64,000 bases of DNA from Falsirhodobacter sp. alg1. GTDB taxonomy: Bacteria > Pseudomonadota > Alphaproteobacteria > Rhodobacterales > Rhodobacteraceae. Positions 48,844 to 57,074 of this stretch are shown in pieces. Location: the NCBI RefSeq assembly GCF_000739715.2, contig NZ_BBJC02000003.1, positions 307,059 through 371,058 of the forward strand, in the 5' to 3' direction. Below the pieces are notes generated by a model. The model was not told where the DNA came from and did no database searches. It was given only the letters and a program-made list of their open reading frames with translations. Each line of letters begins with the position of its first letter. The stretch's first letter is position 1. Position numbers and translations under genes: made by a program.

Positions 48844-50117
48844 TGGCTTTGGCGCAAACGCGGCTGGATCAGCTGTCCGCGCGCATTGCCGGACTGCATT
48901 TTCCTTCGACCGGCTGGCAAGGCAAGGCGCGTGGTGACGCGCTGAGCCGTCTGGGCGAGGTGGGCTTGCCCGCCGCCCGTGACGAATACTGGCGCTACAC
49001 CGCGCCGGCCAAACTGACCGCTGCCGAAGTAAAGGCTGACGTGTCAAAGGGCGAAGTGGCTTTTGACGAGACAGACGCGTTGCGCGTTGTCTTTGTCGAT
49101 GGTGTCTTCGACGCGGCGGCTTCGGATGATCTGGCAATGGACGGTCTGGAAATCGTGCGGCTTGCCGATGCGGTGACGGATATCCACTGGGCTGCCGAGA
49201 TTTACGGGCAGCTGGAAACCAAGGGGCAAACGCCTGTTGTTCGTCCGCTGGCCACATTGGCGACAGCCTTTGCAACAGATGGCCTGCTGATCCGGGTGAC
49301 GGGCAAGGCAACCCGCCCGGTTCATGTGGTTTACATTGGTAAATCAGATACTTCGGACGCGATCCTGCACCATTGCGTGATGCTGGAAAAAGGGGCAGAG
49401 ATGACTCTTCTTGAAAGCGGTGACGCGGCAGCGCGGTTCACGAGCAACCTTGAGGTTGATGTGGCCGAAGAGGCACGTTTCCATCACGTTCGCCTGCAGG
49501 GGCGCAACGCCGACCGCCGGGTCAACACGCACATCTTTGCCCGCATTGCCGAGCAATCCACGTTCAAGTCGTTCACCGCGTCGATCAACGGTACGATGAC
49601 ACGGAACGAGGCTGTGCTGGACATCGTCGGCGATGATGCGATCGCACACGTTGCAGGGGCCACGGTCGGCGACGGCCGTGATTTCCACAATGACGATACG
49701 GTCTTCATCACCCATGCGGCAGAGCGGTGCGAAAGCCGGCAGGTTTACAAGAAAGTTCTGAAGAACGGCGCCACCGGCGTGTTCCAAGGGAAAATTCTCG
49801 TAAAACCCGGTGCGCAGAAAACCGACGGCTACCAGATCAGCCAGAGCCTTCTGCTGGACGGCGACAGCCAGTTTCTGGCAAAGCCGGAACTGGAAATCTA
49901 TGCCGATGACGTAAAGTGTTCGCATGGATCGACTTCGGGGGCGATCGACGATACGGCGCTGTTCTACCTGCGGTCGCGCGGTGTGCCGCTTCGTCGGGCA
50001 CAGTCGCTGCTGGTGCTGGCGTTCTTGGCCGAAGCCTTGTCCGAGATCGAGGACGAAGCCTTGGCCGAAGATCTGCGCCTGCGTCTGGAAGACTGGCTGG
50101 ATCGCCACGAAGGCTGA
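48843..50117 (+). CDS. sufD: Fe-S assembly protein SufD
   Basis: A 424-residue beta-helix partner of SufB. The C-terminal block DDVKCSHGSTSGAIDDTALF and YLRSRGVPLRRAQSLL is typical of SufD. Either ATG 48840 or 48843 could be the start; both overlap the sufC TGA. It completes the SufBCD scaffold. A 27-base gap separates it from the Yip1-like gene. Confidence 0.93.
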   Translation: MALAQTRLDQLSARIAGLHFPSTGWQGKARGDALSRLGEVGLPAARDEYWRYTAPAKLTAAEVKADVSKGEVAFDETDALRVVFVDGVFDAAASDDLAMDGLEIVRLADAVTDIHWAAEIYGQLETKGQTPVVRPLATLATAFATDGLLIRVTGKATRPVHVVYIGKSDTSDAILHHCVMLEKGAEMTLLESGDAAARFTSNLEVDVAEEARFHHVRLQGRNADRRVNTHIFARIAEQSTFKSFTASINGTMTRNEAVLDIVGDDAIAHVAGATVGDGRDFHNDDTVFITHAAERCESRQVYKKVLKNGATGVFQGKILVKPGAQKTDGYQISQSLLLDGDSQFLAKPELEIYADDVKCSHGSTSGAIDDTALFYLRSRGVPLRRAQSLLVLAFLAEALSEIEDEALAEDLRLRLEDWLDRHEG

Positions 50118-50144
50118 TGCGCGCTAAATACAAGGAAGCTGCCG

Positions 50145-50714
50145 GTGGGTGATATTTACCCTCTTATCGTGATGTCTGTGCGCGAACCCCGGAAAGGGGT
50201 TCGTTACGTTCTGGATGCACCTTTGGGCGAATCCGGCCGTCGGCAACTTTTCTTGCTTGCAACCATACTGCCGGCGCTTCTGATCTCGCTTGGCCTGATC
50301 ATCGCGCCGGCAGATCCGGAAATGGTATTCTTCCCCAGCAGCCCGTTCCTGCTGGCCGGTGTCCAGGCCTTTGCGCTTCTTGTCCTGTCGGGGCTTGTTT
50401 ATTTTGTAGGGCGGGCACGGGGCGGGCGCGGCTCGTTTTCCGAATGCCTTGCGGCGGCGGCCTGGTTGCAGGTGGTCATGTCGTTCCTGCAGGCAGGACT
50501 GTTGCTGCTGGAATTGGCGCTGCCATCTGTCGCGGCCGTAGTTGCCGTGGCCGTCATCATATTTTTCATGTGGATGCTAATCGGCTTCATTGCCGAGGTC
50601 CACAGCTTCACATCGCTGCCAAAGGTACTGGGCGCTGTGGTGCTGACACTGATCGGTGTCTGGCTGTTCCTGACATTGATATCAACGCTTCTGGTAGGAT
50701 TGCTGTATGTTTGA
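50145..50714 (+). CDS. Yip1 family membrane protein in the suf operon
   Basis: A 189-residue inner-membrane protein with five hydrophobic helices from about residue 35 to 188. It fits the Yip1 domain family, which has no known bacterial role. It starts at a GTG (MGDIYPLIVMSVREP) and its 3' end overlaps the sufS start by eight bases, so it is part of the operon. The same gene position occurs in other Rhodobacterales suf operons to my memory. It may place assembly or sulfur supply near the membrane; that is only inference. Confidence 0.8.
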   Translation: MGDIYPLIVMSVREPRKGVRYVLDAPLGESGRRQLFLLATILPALLISLGLIIAPADPEMVFFPSSPFLLAGVQAFALLVLSGLVYFVGRARGGRGSFSECLAAAAWLQVVMSFLQAGLLLLELALPSVAAVVAVAVIIFFMWMLIGFIAEVHSFTSLPKVLGAVVLTLIGVWLFLTLISTLLVGLLYV

Positions 50715-51927
50715 CGTTAATGCGGTTCGAAACGATTTCCCGATCCTTTCGCGTAAAGTTAATGGCAAACCTCTCGTCTATCTGGATAACGGTGCTTCGG
50801 CGCAGAAGCCGAAGGTCGTGATCGACGCGATGACCGAGGCCTATTCGAACGAATATGCCAATGTGCATCGTGGCCTCCATTATCTGTCAACGGTGGCGAC
50901 CGAGAAATATGAAGGGGTGCGCGGGACCATTGCCCGGTTTCTGAACGTGCCGGACCCGGATAACATCGTCTTCACAACCGGCTCTACCGAGGCGATCAAC
51001 ATGGTCTCCTACGCTTGGGCGGCACCCCGCCTGCAGGCGGGGGATGAAATCGTTTTGTCCATTGCCGAGCATCATGCCAACATCGTTCCGTGGCATTTCC
51101 TGCGTGAACGCCAGGGTGTTGTGCTGAAATGGGTCGAATGTGACGAGAACGGTGACATTGATCCGCAGGCCGTGATCGATGCCATTGGTGCCCGCACCAA
51201 GCTGGTTGCCATCACGCATATGTCCAATGTGACAGGTACGGTACTGGATGTGGCAGCCATTACCCGTGGTGCCCATGCCAAAGGCGTGCCGGTGCTGGTG
51301 GATGGGTCGCAGGCTGCCGTCCATATGCCGGTTGATATTCCGGCGATCGGCTGCGATTTCTATGCGATCACTGGACATAAACTCTATGGGCCGACCGGCT
51401 CCGGCGCGATCTATATCAGCGCCGAGCGGATGGCTGAAATGCGCCCGTTCCTTGGTGGCGGCGATATGATCGACGTTGTGACCCGCGATACCGTGACCTA
51501 TGCCAAGCCGCCTTTGCGGTTTGAGGCGGGAACGCCAGGCATTGTCCAGCAGATCGGTTTCGGCGTTGCACTCGAATATCTGATGTCATTGGGTATGGAA
51601 AATATTGCCAAGCATGAGCAGGCCCTGCGAGACGCCGCGCAAGAGCGTTTGCGTGGCTTGAACTGGCTTTCCATTCAGGGAAATTCGGCCACCAAGGGCG
51701 CAATATTCTCCTTCACCATGGCGGGCGGGGCGCATCCGCATGACATCTCCACCGTTCTGGACCAACGCGGCATTGCCGTCAGGGCAGGGACGCATTGCGC
51801 CTTGCCGTTGATGCAACACCTTGGCGTGGGCGCGACATGCCGTGCCAGCTTTGCCATGTACAACACGGTAGAGGAAGTCGATGCCCTGATTTCGGGGTTG
51901 GAGCTATGTCATGAACTGTTTGGTTAG
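50707..51927 (+). CDS. sufS: Cysteine desulfurase SufS
   Basis: A 406-residue group II desulfurase. The PLP lysine is in AITGHKLYGPTG and the active-site cysteine in RAGTHCALPLMQHLG, the SufS position. It usually needs SufE for sulfur transfer; no sufE is seen here. It overlaps the Yip1-like gene by eight bases and is the last gene of the operon. tRNA-Arg begins 47 bases downstream on the same strand. Confidence 0.95.
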   Translation: MFDVNAVRNDFPILSRKVNGKPLVYLDNGASAQKPKVVIDAMTEAYSNEYANVHRGLHYLSTVATEKYEGVRGTIARFLNVPDPDNIVFTTGSTEAINMVSYAWAAPRLQAGDEIVLSIAEHHANIVPWHFLRERQGVVLKWVECDENGDIDPQAVIDAIGARTKLVAITHMSNVTGTVLDVAAITRGAHAKGVPVLVDGSQAAVHMPVDIPAIGCDFYAITGHKLYGPTGSGAIYISAERMAEMRPFLGGGDMIDVVTRDTVTYAKPPLRFEAGTPGIVQQIGFGVALEYLMSLGMENIAKHEQALRDAAQERLRGLNWLSIQGNSATKGAIFSFTMAGGAHPHDISTVLDQRGIAVRAGTHCALPLMQHLGVGATCRASFAMYNTVEEVDALISGLELCHELFG

Positions 51928-51973
51928 AACTGTACTTGCGCCGGTCCGCAGGCGCTGATAATGAGCGCGTAAG

Positions 51974-52050
51974 GCACCCATAGCTCAGCTGGATAGAGCG
52001 CTGCCCTCCGAAGGCAGAGGTCGCACGTTCGAATCGTGCTGGGTGCACCA
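51974..52050 (+). tRNA. tRNA-Arg (anticodon CCG)
   Basis: A 77-base gene. The acceptor stem GCACCCA pairs with TGGGTGC, the D arm is TAGCTCAGCTGGATAGAGC, the anticodon stem CTGCC/GGCAG encloses loop CTCCGAA with anticodon CCG, and the T arm carries GTTCGAATC. CCA is encoded. The 3' half from 52001 is duplicated exactly at 58087, marking an integrated element. Confidence 0.97.
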
Positions 52051-52051
52051 A
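52001..52051 (+). repeat. attL: 51-bp direct repeat within tRNA-Arg
   Basis: This stretch from the anticodon stem to one base past CCA is identical over 51 bases to 58087-58137. It is the left attachment core of the island; the tRNA stays intact because the element carries the replacement 3' end. Confidence 0.93.
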
Positions 52052-52085
52052 CAATCTCTTATTATTATTCGGAAATTTCAGCGCC

Positions 52086-53207
52086 TCACCCGGTGCGGTT
52101 GTTTTTGTTTCTGGGGCTGGCCCCTGAAACCCTCCTTTGCATAGCATTTACAGCCGATTGCTGGTGGTCCGGATGATGATGCCCGTAAACCGATTCCAGC
52201 GTTTGCAGGCTGACCCCGAAGAACCCTGCAACATCCCATTTTTCGGCGCCCGCTTGCATCGCCCAAGTGATGGCGGTGTGCCGAAGAACGTGGGGCGTCA
52301 CATCTGTCAGATCGACGTGTCGCCCTTTGGCCGCAGCCAGTTCGCCTGCGATGATACAGGCGTTTGCCCATCCTTTCTTGATCTCGGCCACGCGGTAGCC
52401 TGCGTGGTTCTGCACCACCCATCGGTCGCCGTGCGCCGCCCATCGGCGGACATGGGCGAGGAATGCCGCCGGCAGGCGGGTGGAAGGCTGGCGCTTTTTC
52501 GTACGGCGGGTTCCGGTGCCGACCCGATACATCACACCGCGTTCGGTATCGATCCAGCCGTCATTGACCGAGGGGCGATTGATTCCAAGCGCCAGGCTAG
52601 CCGATTTGCGAGTGCCGGTATATCGCCCGACCAGGATGAAGCGCAGCAGATGCCGGCCATCGATCCGGAGATGGCGGGATGCCCGCATGAGCCAGAACAT
52701 TTCCTCGCGCGTTAGCCACCGCTCTTTCGGGTTGGGCTTTTCTGGCAGGCTGACCAAGGGTGCCGTCGTCATATGCCCTTCCTTCATGCAGTAGTTCAAT
52801 GCCGCCTGAAGGGTTCCCAGCTCTCGTCGCACTGTTCCTGGGACCCGATTGCGATAGGCAACATAGCGGCGGCATGTTTCCCCTTTGATGGAGGAAACAG
52901 ACAGATCCCCCCAGAACGGATCCAGCGCGTCAATCGCATATCCGATTCGGGCAGGATCGCTTGTGGTTGGCGCATGGCCCTCGCCATAGATCGCAAGTGC
53001 CTGTCCGACTGTCATCGTGTCTGGGGAAAGGACATTACGCGGCATGCCTCTGGTTGCGATGTACCGCGCGAGAGCGCTTTTAGCTTGGATGCGGTCTGAC
53101 GTGCCGGTCGAGAATTCGATGCCGCCTTCATCCCTGATGACCCAGACCGGATCGCATCCTGTTCTTTTACGTGCGTAGAGCCGGGCTCCCTTTGATGGAC
53201 GCGACAT
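52086..53207 (-). CDS. Tyrosine recombinase (island integrase)
   Basis: A 373-residue phage-type integrase. The catalytic domain carries TGTRKSASLALG (first Arg), HVLRHTAITWAMQAG and the C-terminal GHHHPDHQQSA with a tyrosine in ESVYGHHHP. The N-terminal arm- and core-binding region is MSRPSKGARLYARKRTGC onward. It is transcribed toward the tRNA and ends 35 bases from attL. An AGGGGAG site precedes ATG 53207. A second reading frame on the same strand overlaps its first 196 bases. Confidence 0.93.
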   Translation of the reverse strand: MSRPSKGARLYARKRTGCDPVWVIRDEGGIEFSTGTSDRIQAKSALARYIATRGMPRNVLSPDTMTVGQALAIYGEGHAPTTSDPARIGYAIDALDPFWGDLSVSSIKGETCRRYVAYRNRVPGTVRRELGTLQAALNYCMKEGHMTTAPLVSLPEKPNPKERWLTREEMFWLMRASRHLRIDGRHLLRFILVGRYTGTRKSASLALGINRPSVNDGWIDTERGVMYRVGTGTRRTKKRQPSTRLPAAFLAHVRRWAAHGDRWVVQNHAGYRVAEIKKGWANACIIAGELAAAKGRHVDLTDVTPHVLRHTAITWAMQAGAEKWDVAGFFGVSLQTLESVYGHHHPDHQQSAVNAMQRRVSGASPRNKNNRTG

Positions 53208-53353
53208 TTATCGATCAACTCCCCTAGTTCTTCGGGTTTCAGGCGTTTGGCGCTGCCGATCTGCACGATGTATCCGTGAATATGGGCGGCGCGTTCAAGT
53301 GGTGCGGCAGGAACGCCTAGATGTTTGGCGGCTTGCTTTGCACCGAACCCCAT
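53012..53353 (-). CDS. Excisionase-like small DNA-binding protein overlapping the integrase
   Basis: A 113-residue reading (start uncertain, ATG 53353 taken). The first half has a helix-turn-helix-like segment GFGAKQAAKHLGVPAAPLER, then IVQIGSAKRLKPEELGELID and a Ser/Thr-rich tail. Short proteins with this order often sit just upstream of integrases in alphaproteobacteria. It overlaps the integrase 5' end by 196 bases in another frame, so at least part of the tail may be chance. An in-frame open region continues upstream to 53716 with no good start. Confidence 0.35.
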   Translation of the reverse strand: MGFGAKQAAKHLGVPAAPLERAAHIHGYIVQIGSAKRLKPEELGELIDKCRVHQREPGSTHVKEQDAIRSGSSGMKAASNSRPARQTASKLKALSRGTSQPEACRVMSFPQTR

Positions 53354-53730
53354 CGCGAGGGCGGTTGAGGCTATCTGGTTTCTCTTGCGGGTGTGCTTCG
53401 ACAGCGTGTTTCGGCGGATAGATCCCCATATCTGCCACGCCACGGTGGTCGCAACGCGCTGGATATCCCGATCAGATAGGAAGAAGGGTATATGCTTGCG
53501 CGATTCATGGCGTCTTCTAGAAAAAATTCCTGCTGCTTGGGCTGACGAAATTGGATTAACTAAGATCGCCTGCGTCGAGGGAAAACGCCCGTTTGCGCCT
53601 AACGCAGCGAACGACCGCCAACAGCCCACTTTGACAAATGCTGCGGCGTATACGAATGTCGCCGCCACCAAGAACATGAGTGAAAAGCGTACAGGCGAAA
53701 TGAGCATTGAGGGCATGAATATTCCCCGCG
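53354..53730. other. Island intergenic stretch without a firm gene
   Basis: The 377 bases before the EamA gene contain an open frame on the minus strand that runs into the excisionase-like gene. The part nearest that gene (TVAWQIWGSIRRNTLSKHTR) could be coding, but no start codon with a ribosome site is seen. The rest has no convincing gene on either strand. It must hold the integrase and EamA promoters. Confidence 0.4.
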
Positions 53731-54690
53731 ATGCCCAATGTGCCGATGTTAACGGAGATACCAGTCTTGAGCATTGAGGCCGAAGACCGCCCCCAGAATA
53801 TCACCCGGGGGGTCATGATGATTGTCATGGCAGCACTCACAATTTCAGTTCAAGATGTCATCTTCAAACTGTTCAGCAGCAATCTGACTCTCTGGCAGAT
53901 TTTTGCGCTGCGTGGCGTCCTGGCCGTACCCCTTCTGCTGACTGTGAGTTGGATGCGTGGCGCACATAAAGGCATTCTGCGAGCCGCCTTTGGGAAATGG
54001 CCACTGGTGCGCGCGTTCTGTATCACTACCACGTTTCTAGCGTTCTATGCAGCCATCCCGTTCCTGAGCTTGTCCACAGTTGGCGCTGCAAACTACAGCG
54101 CTCCTATCTTTGTGACATTGCTTTCCGCCTACGTCATCAAGGAGGCTGTCGGACCTCTCGGTTGGATGGGTGTGCTGCTTGGCTTTGTGGGTGTCGTCGT
54201 CTTGCTGCAGCCAGGCACGGATGCGTTCTCGCCTTGGGCATTGCTGCCAATCATAGGTGCGGCCTTCTATGCTCTTACGCACATCACGACACGCACCCGC
54301 TGCCAAGGTGTTCCCCTTGCCGCCCTTTCATTGGCACAGAATACTGTCATGATGTTGGCGGGTGTTGCGGTAAGCCTTCTTCTGGTCGCTATAAAGCCGC
54401 AGGGTGAGATGCTTGCGGCCTATCCGTATATCTTTGGTGAATGGTCAACAGTTACTCCCAAGGACTGGCTTGTCCTTCTGCTGCTTGCGGCTTTTGCCGT
54501 CGCCGTTGGCATGATGCTGGCAGGGGCCTATCAAGCAGCCCCGCCATCCACCGTTGCTACGTTCGAGTATAGCTATCTCGTTTTTGTCGCAGTGTGGGAT
54601 ATCCTGTTTTTTGGCATCGCACCGACCGTCGCGTCGATTACAGGTATGATCTTGGTCGTGGTGGCAGGGCTATTGGTTCTGCGTCGCTGA
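53731..54690 (+). CDS. EamA/DMT family transporter (island cargo)
   Basis: A 319-residue inner-membrane protein with ten hydrophobic helices as two EamA repeats (about residues 28-160 and 170-318). The family moves amino acids, nucleotides or other metabolites across the membrane; the substrate here is unknown. A TTG at 53767, with GGAG nine bases before, may be the true start, giving 307 residues. It faces away from the integrase and is followed by 246 bases without a gene. Confidence 0.87.
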   Translation: MPNVPMLTEIPVLSIEAEDRPQNITRGVMMIVMAALTISVQDVIFKLFSSNLTLWQIFALRGVLAVPLLLTVSWMRGAHKGILRAAFGKWPLVRAFCITTTFLAFYAAIPFLSLSTVGAANYSAPIFVTLLSAYVIKEAVGPLGWMGVLLGFVGVVVLLQPGTDAFSPWALLPIIGAAFYALTHITTRTRCQGVPLAALSLAQNTVMMLAGVAVSLLLVAIKPQGEMLAAYPYIFGEWSTVTPKDWLVLLLLAAFAVAVGMMLAGAYQAAPPSTVATFEYSYLVFVAVWDILFFGIAPTVASITGMILVVVAGLLVLRR

Positions 54691-54936
54691 TTGAACGCGG
54701 AGAATTTGCCAATCGTTTGACCGTCATTCGACGGAGGAGCATCTACGCAATCAAAAGCAACGGTCGCTTCGTTGTGGTGGCGGCCTCGCGTGCGTGCCGC
54801 AGGACAGGTCAAGCTTGGGTCGTAGATACTGTCGGGAGTGCTTGACGCGACCATCCGGCAGGCATTGCAAAACGCCGATCATCAACGGGGTGACCGCTAG
54901 GGGTATATGGTGTGGGGGCGTGGGTGGTCAGTCATC
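54691..54936. other. Non-coding stretch between EamA transporter and MerR genes
   Basis: No convincing gene is visible on either strand in these 246 bases. Short open frames lack ribosome sites and family resemblance. It is the convergent end region of two transcripts, though no strong terminator hairpin stands out. It could include remnants of lost cargo. Confidence 0.4.
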
Positions 54937-55320
54937 TCAATGCCCAAAAGCCTGCAGGATAGGACAAGCCCGCGGAGCTTCATGGGTGCACCGTTCGGCG
55001 AGGGTCAGCAGCATTTTCCTGGCTTCGTTCATCTCAGCGATTTGGCGGTCCAATGCATGTAACCGCCGGTACGCCATTTCCCGAGCCTGAGCGCGATCCT
55101 GACACGTATCGAGCTCGATCAGCTTCCTGATTTCCTCCAGAGTAAATCCCGTGCGCTGAGCTGATCGGATAAATCGCAGGCGTTTCACAGCCTCTTCGTC
55201 GTATCGCCTGATCCCCGTCTGAGGTTGGGGCGTGTTAAGCAAATTTTTTCGTTGGTAAAACCGGATGGTTTCAACGCTCACTTCTGCAGTATCTGCAAAT
55301 TGCTTGATTGTTAGATTCAC
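54937..55320 (-). CDS. MerR family metal-responsive regulator
   Basis: A 127-residue MerR/CueR/ZntR-type activator. The winged helix is at about residues 1-70 (TAEVSVETIRFYQRKNLL), followed by a coiled-coil dimer helix. Cysteines at 73, 111 and 119 (DTCQ, ERCTHEAPRACP) match the three-ligand layout of mercury and zinc sensors; the C111-C119 spacing resembles CueR. The metal cannot be fixed. It is divergent from a promoter with a mer-like operator, which starts four bases from its ATG. Confidence 0.85.
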   Translation of the reverse strand: MNLTIKQFADTAEVSVETIRFYQRKNLLNTPQPQTGIRRYDEEAVKRLRFIRSAQRTGFTLEEIRKLIELDTCQDRAQAREMAYRRLHALDRQIAEMNEARKMLLTLAERCTHEAPRACPILQAFGH

Positions 55321-55323
55321 GCA

Positions 55324-55355
55324 TTGACTCCGTACTATGGTACAGACCCTATATG
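55324..55355 (+). promoter_or_regulatory. MerR-type operator/promoter (mer-like)
   Basis: TTGACT (55324-55329) is followed by a dyad CCGTAC-TATG-GTAC and, after a 19- or 20-base gap, CTATAT/TATATG. The over-long gap between -35 and -10 with a dyad inside is the defining feature of MerR-activated promoters, and the -35 and first half of the dyad equal the classic mer promoter. It points right, toward the DUF305 gene. Confidence 0.75.
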
Positions 55356-55551
55356 TTGCCTCGTTGCTGTGAACGAGAGCCAGATGCCCATCACCTCCAG
55401 TCCATGAATATACGCGCTGCCCGGTCTGGCCGGGCCATACAGCTTTGGATGAGCAAGCGCTATTTACCGATATTCGGTTGAGAGTGAATGCATCTGCGAT
55501 GAGCAGCGACGCCCCATAGGTATCAATACATCAAATTGGAGATCACGCAGG
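55356..55551 (+). other. Leader region between mer-like promoter and DUF305 gene
   Basis: About 196 bases separate the MerR-type promoter from the DUF305 start. No reading frame with a good start or family match is present. A gene such as a metal pump or binding protein may have been lost here; that is inference from the unusually long leader. Confidence 0.4.
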
Positions 55552-55917
55552 ATGCTGATCAAGAAAACGACCCTGGCCGCCGTTATGACTGTTCTGGTAG
55601 CTTCACCAGTGGTCGCCCAATCCAGCATGGAGCATTCCGGGCATATGCAGGGATCCATGGCAGATCACATGGATGTCATGCAAACCATGATGCATTCTAT
55701 GGACCATCTGCCTTCCACGGGTAACGCGGATGCAGATTTCCTATTGATGATGATCCCGCACCATCAGTCAGCCATCGATATGGCAAAGGTAGAGTTGGAG
55801 CAGGGCGAGGACCCGGAAACGCGGGAAATGGCTGAGAAGATCATTTCCGCTCAGCAAGACGAAATTACTGGAATGAAGGCGATGCTCGATCGTCTCGGAT
55901 TTGAAGCGCCCGAATAA
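55552..55917 (+). CDS. DUF305 secreted protein
   Basis: A 121-residue exported protein. The signal peptide MLIKKTTLAAVMTVLVASPV is cut near VAQ. A Met/His-rich linker (MEHSGHMQGSMADHMDVM) precedes the four-helix DUF305 domain, which contains MMIPHHQSAIDMAKVELEQG. DUF305 proteins often accompany copper and other metal resistance genes, and the Met/His segments look metal-binding. It follows the MerR-type promoter, supporting a metal-response role, and has its own terminator. Confidence 0.86.
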   Translation: MLIKKTTLAAVMTVLVASPVVAQSSMEHSGHMQGSMADHMDVMQTMMHSMDHLPSTGNADADFLLMMIPHHQSAIDMAKVELEQGEDPETREMAEKIISAQQDEITGMKAMLDRLGFEAPE

Positions 55918-55946
55918 ATCCCGCAAGGGGAGATGACGTGCTGAGA

Positions 55947-55980
55947 GCATCTGACAGACAAAAAACTGTCAGATGCTTTT
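55947..55980 (+). terminator. Terminator after the DUF305 gene
   Basis: GCATCTGACAG pairs perfectly with CTGTCAGATGC (11 bp, 8-base A-rich loop) and is followed by TTTT. It also precedes the convergent SDR gene stop. Confidence 0.93.
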
Positions 55981-55989
55981 ATCAATCGG

Positions 55990-56943
55990 TCATAGGTTCC
56001 AGTTGAACCCGACAGCTTTTTCAGACTCATCCCAAAGCCGCGTCATCACAGGTTTGTCATGGGCATGAGTGTTCAGCGTACCTCTGCCAACCGGGCCAAC
56101 CATTTCCATGCGGCCCGTCGGCCCATAAAGAGCGCGCTGCTTGGTCAGAGTTTCTTCGGTGGCGCACATAACTTCAGGGTAGGAACCCTGTTCTGCGGTC
56201 TGGACCATTGGTGTCTTGGTCATCAGCCACCAGATGAAACGCATTGTGCGGCTTCCGCTGGTGGTAATCAGGGATGTAGCCGACGAGCCAGGATGATAGA
56301 CGAAGACCTGGACATCTCCGCGTCCCGCCGCGGCCAAGCGATCCTGCAGTTCGTATGCAAACATCATCTGCGCCAACTTGCTTTGCGAATAGGCCGTATT
56401 TGCGCCGTAGCCCTGATCCCAGTTCATGTCATCAAATTTGATCGTCTTTAGGCCCATATTGTAGCCGAGGCTGGCGACAACCACGATCCGACCCTTGCTT
56501 TCTGCAATGCGATCAAAAAGCAGGCCATTAAGCAGAAAATGTCCGTAGTGGTTGGTGCCAAGCTGGCTTTCGAACCCGTCGACAGTCAGTTTGCGTGTTG
56601 GAACCTGTGCGATAGCGGCGTTATTGATCAAGGCGTCGATGCGTGGCACAAATTTTAAAACCTCATCGGCAGCCTTGCGCACGCTGTCCAAAACGGACAG
56701 GTCCATGCGGATAAAGCTCACATCTGCATTTATGCCAAATTCTTGTTTCAGCTTCGTGATTGCCGCCTCGGATTTCGCCTTTGAGCGGTTCAGCATCACC
56801 AGCTTGGCGTTCTTGTTCAGAAGAGTACGCGCGGCCTGAAAGCCTGCGCCAGCATTGGCGCCGGTGATGAGGTAGGTCTTGCCCGATTGGTCGCCTAGGC
56901 GCTCGGGTGTCCAGCCTTTGGGCCCGAATGTCGTATCTGCCAT
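55990..56943 (-). CDS. SDR family oxidoreductase (retinol dehydrogenase-like)
   Basis: A 317-residue NAD(P)-dependent short-chain dehydrogenase of the extended protochlorophyllide/retinol dehydrogenase-like group. The cofactor loop is TGANAGAG, then NNA, and the catalytic pair is in AYSQSKLAQ with the Ser in VVASLG. The substrate is unknown. It is divergent from the AraC gene, with 131 bases between, a common regulator-target layout. Confidence 0.87.
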   Translation of the reverse strand: MADTTFGPKGWTPERLGDQSGKTYLITGANAGAGFQAARTLLNKNAKLVMLNRSKAKSEAAITKLKQEFGINADVSFIRMDLSVLDSVRKAADEVLKFVPRIDALINNAAIAQVPTRKLTVDGFESQLGTNHYGHFLLNGLLFDRIAESKGRIVVVASLGYNMGLKTIKFDDMNWDQGYGANTAYSQSKLAQMMFAYELQDRLAAAGRGDVQVFVYHPGSSATSLITTSGSRTMRFIWWLMTKTPMVQTAEQGSYPEVMCATEETLTKQRALYGPTGRMEMVGPVGRGTLNTHAHDKPVMTRLWDESEKAVGFNWNL

Positions 56944-57074
56944 TTTCTGTCTCCTGCCGGCCCGAAATGGGGTCTGAGGCGTTTTGCTGAAAAGACAGAT
57001 AGAAGCTGACCGGTCAGTGAAACAGGATATATACTCTCGATTACTTGCCCAATCGTCTCAATCGTATTGCGAGG

